Assembly: GCA_014281115.1 (NCBI GenBank)
Contig: JACONQ010000008.1
Span: forward strand, 2,976,001 to 3,040,000
Reading direction: 5' to 3'
From: Laburnicola sp. R22_1
Taxonomy: Eukaryota > Ascomycota > Dothideomycetes > Pleosporales > Didymosphaeriaceae
DNA length: 64,000 nt
Below are positions 14,825 through 24,359 of this stretch, piece after piece (positions within the stretch are counted from its first letter, which is position 1; each line of letters starts with the position of its first letter). The notes beneath the pieces are model-generated. The model made no database searches and was not told the DNA's origin. It saw only the letters and a list, made by a program, of their open reading frames with translations. Both the position numbers and the translations under genes were made by a program.

Positions 14825-15522
14825 CTGTGTCCGTGCACTCAACGCCCGGATTCAGTCAACGCCCGCCTTTTACTAGGAAAATCAAAGAAAATAAGCAACT
14901 TCACAGCTATATAACTCTTTAGCTACTTTTTCTTTTTAAAAGCTTTCTTAATTAAAGTTATAGAGAAAGACTATCTCTATAACTCTAGAATTTTGGTTTT
15001 CTAATAATAATTAATTTTAAGAAAAAAGTATAAAAGTACTAAAACTTAAGTCTCTAAATTTAAAAATAAAATTTTTTTAGAAGTAAAGTATGCTATTTAG
15101 AATATAGTTTATATTAAGACTTTTTTTATAAAGGACTACTTAAGAAGATAGATTATCTTTCCTAATTTTTTTATTTAAAAAAATAAAAAGATAATATAAC
15201 TTTCTAGTTAATAGTTTTATTAGAAAGAACTTAATATAAACTATATTCTAAATAGCATACTTTACTTCTAAAAAAATTTATTTTTAAATTTAGAGACTTA
15301 AGTTTTAGTACTTTTATACTTTTTTCTTAAAATTAATTATTATTAGAAAACCAAAATTCTAGAGTTATAGAGATAGTCTTTCTCTATAACTTTAATTAAG
15401 AAAGATTTTAAAAAGAAAAAGTAGCTAAAGAGTTATATAGCTGTGAAGTTGCTTATTTTCTTTGATTTTCCTAGTAAAAGGCGGGCGTTGACTGAATCCG
15501 GGCGTTGAGTGCACGGACACAG
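14825..15522. mobile_element. Palindromic (foldback) MITE with TA target duplication
   Basis: The 698-bp element is flanked by TA on both sides (14823-14824 and 15523-15524). Two near-identical inverted arms (about 14825-15118 and 15230-15522, roughly 294 bp each) surround a central segment of about 110 bp. The termini begin CTGTGTCCGTGC and carry two copies of the word (C/G)TCAACGCCCG. The same word is found twice at each end of the Fot1-like element at 59994-62121. It encodes no protein. It is inferred to be mobilised in trans by a pogo/Fot1-type transposase of that family. The arms are far better matched than expected for old RIP-mutated DNA. Confidence 0.88.
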
Positions 15523-15838
15523 TACACTAAATTCTATTACACTTTATTAAATTAAAAAATCTAGATATTTTATATCTAAATATTTTATAAATTAAATTAC
15601 TATAGCTACTTTTAAGAAAGGTTAGAGTGCTAAGTGTTAAAACTATATTAGTAAGCAAAATAAATAATAAAATAACATGTTAGAATTTCGCTGTTATAAT
15701 AAAAGATAAATAGATAAATAACTATAAGCTACCTAAAAATAAACTAAAATAGTCGTTCCGACAATAAGTTGCAATTAAAGCCAAAGTCAACTTTAAGTAA
15801 CGCACAAAAAGTTTACTAAAAGATAATTGTAAGAAATC

Positions 15839-16130
15839 CAATATTATATGTATTAATTTACTTAAAACTAAAACTAAAATATAATATAAAACTAACCTAA
15901 TAAATATTATAAAATACGCTATCGTAATATAAATAAGCTCGTAATTAATTTTTCTAAATTAATAACTTTTGACAAACTTGTCGCAATCAAGCGCTTTAAC
16001 AATTTTGAGCAATTGCTAAAAAGAATATACTAAACAAGGCAATATTATATGTATTAAATTACTTATTACTAAAAACAAAATATAACATATAAAAGACTTG
16101 TTTTATAATATAAAATACATTAGCGTATAA
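15839..16130. repeat. Imperfect tandem duplication, about 200-bp period
   Basis: Two similar segments containing CAATATTATATGTATTAA followed by ACTTA..ACTAAAA.. start near 15839 and 16040. Both lie in sequence that is AT-rich but less TAA/TAG-saturated than its flanks, and they lead into the minisatellite that follows. Confidence 0.55.
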
Positions 16131-16220
16131 TAAACTAAGGAGTAATAAATTATGCTAAAATAAGGCGTTTATTGTTAACGTCACAACTAAGCAATAGTAA
16201 AACAAAGTTTGCAATAGCTC

Positions 16221-16382
16221 GCATATAAAACACTAGTTTGCATATAAAACACTAGTTTGTATATAAAACACTAGTTTGCATATAAAACACTAGTCTGCAT
16301 ATAATAGCTTGCATATAAAACACTAGTCTGCATATAAAACAATAGCTCGTATATAAAACACTATTGCATATAAAATACTAGT
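16221..16382. repeat. 19-bp minisatellite, about 9 copies
   Basis: The unit GCATATAAAACACTAGTTT is repeated with point variants and two shortened units. Most units carry CTAG. It may be part of a satellite-like block together with the 200-bp repeats just upstream. Confidence 0.85.
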
Positions 16383-16399
16383 TCAAACATTAGTTTAAA

Positions 16400-17182
16400 A
16401 CACTAGCACGCATAAAAGTTAAAGGCATAATTAAACTATACAAAACTAAGTGTTCGTTAGTCTAAATTATTTTGTATATAGATTGCTAGGTAGCCAGTTT
16501 ATTAAAATAAATCAACCAGTTTAACAATACCAACTCGATCACCTTCTTATCTATTTATCCACTTTTCACACTTACTAATCTCGCTGTGTCCACGCTTATA
16601 ATATTTAGGGCGCGTAGTAATAGGTAAAAGGCAAAGAAGAGAGTGCGCGCTAATAGAGGCAAATCTGCTTAACAGCGCTATAGACGCTGTAGTAAGCCTA
16701 GGTATAATAAAATAACCTATAGGCAGCCTATAAAAGTAGATTCTAAATAGATTAGTCTATTTAGACTATTAAAAATAGTTTATGTTAACTCTGTACTATT
16801 GTAAATAGTATAGAACTTAGTAGGGCCTTAGTAAAGTAATTAACTTAAGTGCAAAGTATATTATAGTACTATTTAAGAAATATTATAGTTAGCTGTAATA
16901 TGTTATACTAAAAGAGTTATATTTTATTTAATAGCTTAAAGTATAAGCTATATTCTAGCTTTCTTTAAAGGTTCTAAGTAGTATAGTTAGTAGGGCATTA
17001 TATAGTAGAGATAGTTTTAGTAGAGTCTTAGTATAGGTAGGCTATAAAGCCTGCTAGGCTATAAAGTATACACCTACGTTATTTAGTTTTAGTGTAGTAT
17101 TCTAGATTATTAGCTAATACTATAGCTAGTTAACTATTACTAAATAGATAGAATTTATTTATTATTATATTTAATAACTTAT
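16400..17182. other. AT-rich spacer, no gene seen
   Basis: This stretch lies between the minisatellite and the Copia remnant. It is TA-rich with no protein-like frame. A short word resembling the MITE terminus (CTGTGTCCACGC) occurs near 16584 but has no inverted partner. Confidence 0.5.
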
Positions 17183-17308
17183 GTGTGGCGTTAAATTAAC
17201 TACCTAGGGTAGCACGATAAAGGCTTTCATCTCAAATAATATGACAAAAAAGCAGAGCCCCCTGCTTAGTAATCAAAAAGAGCGTGAAAAAGGTAATGAC
17301 AAAAAAAG
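17183..17308. other. Small low-RIP insert between 12-bp direct repeats
   Basis: The 12-bp word TTAATAACTTAT occurs at 17171-17182 and again at 17309-17320. Between them lies about 126 bp that is visibly less TA-biased than its surroundings and has no coding potential. It could be a small insertion with target duplication, or part of the Copia 3' end that escaped mutation. Confidence 0.35.
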
Positions 17309-17867
17309 TTAATAACTTATTAATTTCTAATTATTAGTATATACTAATTAAATATATATATTCTTTTATAGCTTTTTTAAAACTATATATTTAGCTTTAT
17401 AACTACTTAAAGTAGTTATTTTTTATAGTTTACTAACCTAACTAATAGGCGTATTATTAAAAGTAAATAAATAGCTAGTAGTACTTCTTCTAGTTATTAA
17501 ATTACCCCCTAATCTACGTCTGTATAACCGAATAATATATGTTTAATAGCAGATTGTTAAGCTTTAAAATAAAGACCTTTATTAGAAGTACTAATTAGAT
17601 ATTTAAATATCTTATTAATAGTAGTAAGGTATTACTTATTAAGATTAGATATTTATTTAGAGTAATTATATATTATAAAAGCTAAATCTAGTCTAGTGCA
17701 TATAGTTAAATATATTAGACAACCTATATATTATTAAAATAATTTTATTTCTTCTGTTATTGCTTAATTTTTATTCTTTTCTAGTTTAATACTAGGTTCT
17801 ACTAGTGTACTAATTAGATTTAATTTAGATTTATTATACTTTTCTAGTATATTATTTATATAACATA

Positions 17868-20118
17868 TTCTATTAGTAGCCCGGACAGATTAGTCCGCTG
17901 GACGGTTTTTCTTAGCAACTTCGAGGTCCCTTATAACTTATTATAGAACACTACCAACGTTACTTCATAGTAACTCATAATAACCTACTATAACTTACAA
18001 TATACTAAGTTACTATTTAATCTACTTTTTACGTTGTGCAGCCTCTTTACGCGGCTGCAGCAGCCGCGCAAAGCTAAGGAGTCTTTCTTAGTAGTACAAA
18101 CTTACAACAAGACTCTCTATAATATATAATATATTATCTACTATACTATACATAGGCAATATATAGTATACTTATTATAATTCGCAGTGAAGCATACTAT
18201 ATCTTAAGTAGTACTTTATCTAATTTTTAGTCACTAAGTGCGTACTATTGTAAGATAAAGTTAACTCGTTATTTTTGGCCTTATAGTAACCTATAATAAA
18301 ATTACTCTAATTTACTATTAACACTATCTAAAAATAAGCTGCTAAGGGTAATATCTAACTCCTCCTCTATTTCTTTATCTATCTAATAGGTCCTTGCATT
18401 ATGCCTAGGCTCTCTACACCTTCTATAGTGGCGTTGTATTAAGGGACCTGCCTCTCCCTTACTACTACCTCGCGCCCTTTTTAACAACTTCACTCTAATA
18501 GAAGAGCTTTCTACTTCTAAATCTGCTCCCTAAGCAAAGCCTAGCGTCCCACCTTTCTAAATGCGCTTTCTTTTACGCGTTTTTCGCTTTGTTAAAACCT
18601 TAATTTGCTTCTTAAGTTCCTTAATATAGGTCTCTTAAAGTACACTATAGTAGAGCATAAGTTTAGCACCTTTTATAAGCTGTGAGTAGCTTAATTTAGT
18701 ATTAGGTAGAGACTAAATAAAAGAGTTGCGTACGAGCTTTAACTAGAATCCAAACTTAAGGGTATTGCTTAGGGTCCTGGCTTGCTATAGTGTATCTAGT
18801 AGGATACCCTAAGGTGAAGTGTGAATACGCACATTAAGGCAATCTACTACTACTAACACATCTAAAGGAATAAGCCTAGAGGCCTTAAAGGCTTTCTTAT
18901 AGTTTTCTAGTATAAACATATTAAAAAACGCATTATAAAAGGCTAGTAGAAAGCCCTCTTTATTAATATAAAAGACGCGTTATAAAAGGCTAGTAGGAAG
19001 CCCTCTTTATTAATATAAAAGACGCGTTGGCGCGCTAAGTCCCGCACGCGCTAGGAGTACTTTAGCTTTAGTAGCGCGAAATAGACTATATTAAGCAGCT
19101 AGAGGATATAAGATAAGTGCGCTAGCATATAGAGTGTTAGGATATTCTATTCTAGGCAATAATCCTTAAAATTCTAGAAGTGGTGGCTCTTATAGCTATC
19201 TAGAATAAGTAACCTCTATAACCCTACTATGCGCGGCCTTGTATACGCGTTAAAGTACTTTAACCACGCAACTCTAAGCTTGCTATTAGTCTAGCTAGTC
19301 TTAGAGACTAAGAGCTTCTAATCGCGGGGGATACTAGTCTTCTTATACTACGCTAAGATATAGACTCGCCCTGTATAGATAATAAAGGGCGGGGTAGTAT
19401 ACCTAGTAGTATAAATACTCTAAATTACTATAACCCACTTGCGGTTGCCTAGCTAAATAAGCGTAGGTTAAGAACGTCTTTCTAAACTAGTTACAACCTT
19501 TATTAAGCTAATAACTTCTATCTAGAAGTCTATCTTATTAAAGTTATAGATATCTTTATCCTACACTCTATACTTGGCTTTTGTATCCTCTACTAGCTAA
19601 AACTACGTGTTTATAACCTCTAGGTCTTCCTATTATATTCTCTATTAGTTCTTTGCTTAATTAAAAGCTATTTTAAGCTTAGGTACGCGCTTTACAAAGC
19701 GCTAAGCCTAGTATTATCCTATAGGGTCTCTATGCCGCGCAGCCAGCAGTTTGTTGGCTATATCTTCCACCTTGCCTAGTTAGGGTGCAAATTCTCGCAA
19801 ATCTAGGTTAAGGATATACTATATAAGTGTCTGCTCTTTAGTTGTAATAAGCTTTACTATGCCTAATTGTGTATCTGCTTAGGCGGTAATTCTGTTAATT
19901 TAATTGCTTAGTGTAGACTTTAGAATATTATATGCTATAGTAGCGCGTTATAGGCTTAAAATTTACTTATTCTAATAGGCGTGAAGGGCAAGCTTAATTT
20001 TGCCTTCTTAATTAGATAATAATGCGTTGTGTTATTAAGACATTATAATTTATAGTAAAGTGTTATGGTCTTGGCAAAAACTATCCGACGGACTAATCTA
20101 TTCGGGCTACTAATAGAA
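17868..20118 (-). mobile_element. Fot1/pogo-type DNA transposon, RIP-degraded, nested in Copia
   Basis: The 2251-bp element has TA on both sides and inverted termini starting TTCTATTAGTAGCCCG, followed by a second related word (GATTAGTCCG) at both ends. The minus strand decodes as a DDE transposase of the Tc1/mariner superfamily. It shows a CENP-B-like HTH region (LDLREFAPQLGK.. then FVKR.P.LK), then IYNFNKIDF (expected NFDE), LLILDSYKSHH, and a segment reading ILQLLNIVYF where the family has LLQPLDV. Two of the three catalytic acidic positions are therefore lost by G-to-A change. Many TAA/TAG codons and a 47-bp frame-breaking duplication make it inactive. Confidence 0.85.
18928..19021. repeat. 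47-bp tandem duplication inside the transposase remnant
   Basis: Two copies (18928-18974 and 18975-19021) share ATAAAAGGCTAGTAG and CCCTCTTTATTAATATAAAAG, and differ at very few positions. The length is not a multiple of three, so it shifts the transposase frame. Confidence 0.9.
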
Positions 20119-20640
20119 TATGTTATTTAGTTTGTTTAAGCTAATTTTTTTAGTTTTTCTATTTCTAGTTATTTCTATTTCTAAGAAATAACTAGCTTCT
20201 TCTAGATCTGTCATTTCTAATACTTTAGAAAGATCTAGTTTTAGTTTATTTATAAGTTCTAGACTTTTTCTTAAAACTAATATATTGTCTATATATATAG
20301 TTAAATATATATTATTATTATTATTAAATATGTCTTATTCTGTAAATATAGAAGTAAAATCTAGTTTTTCTAGTTTATCTTTTTAATATAAATACTAAGC
20401 TCTAGAAGCTTATTTTAGGCTTTATAGACTTTTTAGTAGTTTATAAACTTTATTAATTTATTTTTATTTTATAAACCTAACGTCCTTTAAGTGGGTTTTT
20501 ATTTATATTATTTAGATCTTCTAATTTCTAAGTATTTTAGTTTTCTAATTAATCGATTTCTTTATTTATAGCTTCTAGCCATTTATCTTTATTAGAGCTA
20601 TTAATAGCTTCTAGATAATTATTAGGATAGCAATTTGTGC

Positions 20641-21180
20641 TGCCCTTCGTGTATCAGAGTAGTCTCTTTTTAGTGCGACACGCTTTTGCATGCGCTTACA
20701 CATATCGTTCTAAGTATCAACATCTTGATCCTTAGAATAAAAACGAAATTCAACACGCTGTCGTTCAATTTTCATCCCTTTCATGTGCATCAAGCGCAGA
20801 CAATGCCAATTGTGAAAAAGGTTAGCCAAGGTAGACGTTTTTGTCGGTACCAAGTACATGCTGAGTGACTGGCAAAATGCTCAAAACATACAAAACACTC
20901 AACAAGAACAGACGGCAACCTAATAACGCAGATTTATAAATTTCGTTGCCGGCTGTGTTGGCTCGTGTATAGCTATATCCAAATGTACATGTCGCTGCTT
21001 GGGAAAATAAAGGAAAAGAAAAGAAGGTACTCCAGCAGGCTCATAACACGCGATACATCCAAATCCTCCTTTTCTCATGAAAAGTCCTCATCCCCCATTA
21101 TACTACACACCTTCTCTATGCTAACCACTGCCGCGTCCGCTACCACGACTACGCTCGACAGTATTACCACTACTTCTTTA
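20641..21180. other. Transition from AT island to gene-bearing DNA
   Basis: Base composition changes abruptly near 20640. The stretch holds the 3' flank of the minus-strand secreted-protein gene. Short open frames here have no signal or domain, and I see no further gene. Confidence 0.5.
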
Positions 21181-21936
21181 TTAGTTAACATCTATCTCAA
21201 AGCGATCGCCCCCCTGCGCAGATATCTGATTAGGGGAACTTCCAGCCTCAATATCCCCCGACTCAACAGTGCCTTGGCCAAGTATATAATTTGTTGTCTG
21301 ATCAAGAATCTCATAGACTACTTCACTAGCCCCAGAGTTCATGATGTTATAGGTAACTACATTAGTAGCGCTAACAACAAGGCGGACAGTAACGCGACCA
21401 AAAGTCCTTACGAAGCTTTGCGCTACGTTGGGTGTGTGCTGTGTTTGGACGTATTGGGTTGCTTGCCGTTTCTGGATCTGCCCATCTCCTGGGATGCTAA
21501 GCCTTACAGTAAGTACATAGTATTTATAGTCGCGCTGCTGTACTTACGTGTCGTCGTTTAGGTGGTTAACCTCCTCCAATAGTAAAGTATTCGTATCGTC
21601 GAGGCTGCGCTTGCCGACTGGGGCAGCATCGGTAGGGGGCCAGGTTAACTTTGTGCACGCAGGGTCTTCTGGGTGGGTTACAATGCAGTACCGGCACCAT
21701 TGTCTATCGTTGCCTTCGCCGAGACATGCTCCCCAGCCGCCGCACTTCTCGGACATGTACTGACACACTGGCTGAATCCATCGGTTATCCACCGCCAACG
21801 TGCAGCAAAGCCCTGCTCGGGCCTCTAAGGGCGAAGCGACCCCCTTCAACACATTTGTGTCGATGGCAGTGGCGCTTGCTCCCAGGCTCAACGCCGCGAA
21901 GACGAGGGACAGTGTGGTAAGGATGCGTGCGATCAT
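21181..21936 (-). CDS. Small secreted cysteine-rich protein, two exons (effector candidate)
   Basis: Proposed structure: complement(21181..21502, 21548..21936), 236 aa. Exon 1 begins with a clear signal peptide (MIARILTTLSLVFAALSLGASA). It is followed by a domain with eight cysteines (GLCC, PVC, EKC, GAC, WC, YC, PAC spacing), which suggests four disulfides, and a KR dibasic site near residue 111. Read without splicing, the frame stops at 130 aa, but that TAA lies inside a perfect GTAAGT donor. A 45-bp intron ending TGTAAG joins it in frame to a second exon of about 107 codons. That exon reads as a regular beta-rich sequence (RVTVRLVVSATNVVTYN, then NQISAQGGDRFEIDVN). The 198-aa frame on the opposite strand is a shadow. 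The gene borders the AT island, a common position for effectors. The family is not recognised. The 130-aa form is the alternative if the short intron is not used. Confidence 0.6.
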
Positions 21937-22311
21937 TGTGACAGGATATAGTCAGCAGGAGAAAGGGAGAAGTCAGTTACGGAAACTGGACAATGAGAGT
22001 AAGATAGAATGTTGTGATTTTACAAAGTAGATGTGTGTGTTGCTGTTCTCCCATTTATACAACAGACGACGCTGCTTGATTGCTCTTCACAACGGAACAA
22101 GCCGTCAATATCCCGCCAACAGAACAAGTCATCTACAGACCAGGGAATATCCTGTGGTACATGGGCAAAAGTGGTGGATAGGTCCGATGGGAGCATGACT
22201 TGGTCTATGAACTCAATTTCTATACGGAGCGGTAAGAAAAGAGTTCCGTGTTATGCTATTGGTAGTTTTGCTTATAATAAACTAACGTAGTATATAGCAA
22301 ATTAGTGTATA

Positions 22312-22407
22312 GGACCAATCGGAAGCAGTTGTAAAGTGCCGATTGGAAGCAGCTATATAGGGCCGAGCGGAAGCAGCTATATAGGGCCGACCGGGAGCAC
22401 TTGTAGA
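22312..22407 (+). promoter_or_regulatory. Four 24-bp tandem repeats in the promoter of the 22537 gene
   Basis: Four head-to-tail 24-bp units (22312, 22336, 22360, 22384) have the core GCCGA.CGGAAGCAGCTATATA. They end 129 bp upstream of the proposed start codon of the small secreted protein. Units 2 and 3 end in CTATATA, so this could be a TATA-containing repeated activator site. Its function is inferred from position only. Confidence 0.7.
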
Positions 22408-22536
22408 ACATTTCTAGAAGTATAAAAGGAATGCAAGTTCCTATTACATTTATGTACTTTGCTCTTACATCCACCCTTCACCTCCACCTTAATTCAAAGA
22501 CATATATCAATAATTGTTCGAAGAAACCTCTTCAAA

Positions 22537-22889
22537 ATGAGTTAGTGCTTAACGCGTCGTACAGGATCATACTGACTGTAATAGAATACCTTGCAGTCGT
22601 TGTTCCCCTCTTCACCACTGCTCTTGCGGCACACGGCAAGCCTATTCACATCTTCTATGAGGGGAACTCCATTTTCGGCACGAAAACCAATGATGACCAG
22701 CGCCAAACTATTAAGGACACCCTAGATAGCTCCTGCGAGGGTATCGGGGGCAGTGCTATTACTGGCGGATTCGATGGACAAGGCTATCACTTTAAATTTA
22801 CTTGCAATTGTGCTCACGGGGACACTCAGCCTTATGTAATCCGAGAATCATTCTGGTCTGCTCAAGGCACACGTGGTAGCACTTGCTAA
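22537..22889 (+). CDS. Small secreted protein with a 4-nt first exon (effector candidate)
   Basis: Proposed structure: join(22537..22540, 22585..22889), 102 aa. The first exon is just ATGA. A 44-bp intron (donor GTTAGT, branch ACTGAC, acceptor AATAG) then joins it to the frame that follows. The result begins MKYLAVVVPLFTTALAAHG, a textbook signal peptide with an A-A cleavage site. The unspliced 152-aa frame instead carries an implausible N-terminus upstream. The mature part is about 85 aa with four cysteines (SSCEG, TCNC, STC) and Gly-rich turns (GIGGSAITGGFDGQG). No known family is recognised. Preceding 24-bp promoter repeats and closeness to the AT island fit an effector-type gene. Function unknown. 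Confidence 0.68.
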
Positions 22890-24357
22890 GCCTAAAATTA
22901 CCTATTGGCCAACATCGGCAAGAAGCAGATGCCTGTTACAACGCTGTTGTTCTTTAGTGTGTAGTTAACAGGATCGGGTTAGCGTTATAACCGTAGCGCG
23001 CTACTCAGGATAGTCGATACTGCTGCGCAAGGATATCAGTAGTTTGAGCTGCCTCCTATACCAATTCAAATGTTGATTTTAGCCTGACAGAAGCTCACCA
23101 TTGTGATCATGTTATACTAGGCAAGCATATATAGGCAAAATGGTCGGTTGTTCCGGTTGGTTAGCATTTTTGGCTGGTTTCGGTTAACTGGTTTGAATAA
23201 TTTAGCCAAACTAGTTAACCGGCTAGACCGATTAATTACTCCTCTTTTCAATAGTTATACCGTGTAGAGCATCTAGGAAGCGGTACGAATCCTCTAAGCA
23301 GTACGAAGGAGGATATCGTACACGCTTCGTCTGGACAACAACTGCAACCTATCGTCACCGAGCACACGAAGACATCAAAACGGCGCAAGCTCCTCCAAAA
23401 GCTGGGTCTAGAATGTATAGATTGTTATCCTAATAATCAGTCAAGTCATCAGCTGCCTAGATAATGGCATCTAGCAGAAGCGGCGTCCTGTCTATTGGTT
23501 GCGGAAATAAGACATGGATTAGCCTCCGGTGGCGCGATTGAGGTACAGGTACAAGTACAAGTACATGGCTTGGTCTGGATGGCTCCAAAACTCGCCACCG
23601 CTATCAGGGAGGGGGGCCGACCCGCTCCTGCCTTGCCCTTGCCATGAACGTCAGCACCGGATGGCATTGTGAAGAGATAGAAGGGTCATTATCAATGACA
23701 GGACAACATGCAGCCTTAGGTAGCGTAGTACCTTACAAAGCATAGCTGCTATCAGACCGCTGCTCTACCCTTACCAAGCGCTCATAAGCGTTGACAATCC
23801 GAACTCATTAACCTCAAAGATTAGACTGAAGCACCTTTCTACGGCCTTAACAATTGCAGTGCTCATATAAGATCCCACTCGTTGTATGACCGTACGACAG
23901 CTGTAACCCCTAAGATATGCAGACCCTTTCCCCCTTTATGCGTACGTGTAACGACGGCGTTCTTCTAGTAATACTCACTCTACGTGCTGAAGCCTACACT
24001 CAGATCTTAGTATTATGTATTATGCGTACATGTATCGGTTGCGGTGTGCTTGAGAAGGACAAGGGAGTGGTGGGTTGGACAAGAGATCCACGGCGGGTAT
24101 GCGGAGCTGTAGGGCAGCGCAATGGTTGATCTCTATAGCATGTAAGCTTTCGCCTTAGCTATAGCCGTCTATTGCGCTGCGCCTTAAAGTTGCACAATAG
24201 CTATATTGGAAGGTGGTTAAGGTTAAGGTTACAGTTTTAATGCTGGGTGTGTTCGTTAACGTAAGCTATATAGCAGGGCCTTCCAACCTAGCCCTACTCC
24301 TAATCTAAGCTAGTTTACAGGTGTCCCAGAGCGCTTAGCAAAAGTGCGGTTCAGCCA
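22890..24357. other. Intergenic region, no convincing gene
   Basis: This is moderately AT-rich DNA. A short diverged inverted motif around GGTTAACTGGTTT and AACTAGTTAACCGG lies at about 23170-23230. Short open frames of 70-72 codons on either strand lack signal peptides, domains or start context. 24130-24300 is again TA-rich and may be repeat debris. Confidence 0.5.
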
Positions 24358-24359
24358 TA

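Larger units (their letters stand above)
17330..20640 (-). mobile_element. Ty1/Copia remnant (RT-RNase H), truncated and split
   Basis: On the minus strand, 20640 to about 20121 decodes as Copia reverse transcriptase. It includes YIDNILVLRKS (the catalytic YVDD box decayed to YIDN) and a DLEEASYFLEIEI segment. The reading resumes at about 17865 and runs to 17400 with the Copia RT-RNase H linker and RNase H start (GCLIYLTICTR.DLAF, then GYTDVDQG). It is interrupted by the DNA transposon at 17868-20118. Removing that insert and one TA restores an uninterrupted reading frame across the junction. The 5' part (gag, integrase) is missing: the element stops at the GC-balanced border near 20640. Stops are TAA/TAG, as expected for RIP. 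Confidence 0.82.

Noticed and set aside
16584..16595. CTGTGTCCACGC resembling the palindromic MITE terminus
   Set aside because: No inverted partner and no TCAACGCCCG word nearby; probably chance or an unrecognisable fragment.
1..20640. Possible CRISPR-like or centromeric array
   Set aside because: The repeats are few, degenerate and explained by minisatellites and transposons. CRISPR is not expected in a fungal nuclear genome, and a centromere cannot be argued from AT content alone.
20965..21561. 198-aa frame on the + strand
   Set aside because: It lies antisense to the second exon of the spliced secreted-protein gene, has no signal peptide or domain, and its composition looks like a shadow.
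23449..24129. 72-aa minus and 70-aa plus frames
   Set aside because: No signal peptide, domain or splice context. They are expected by chance in 1.4 kb of intergenic DNA.
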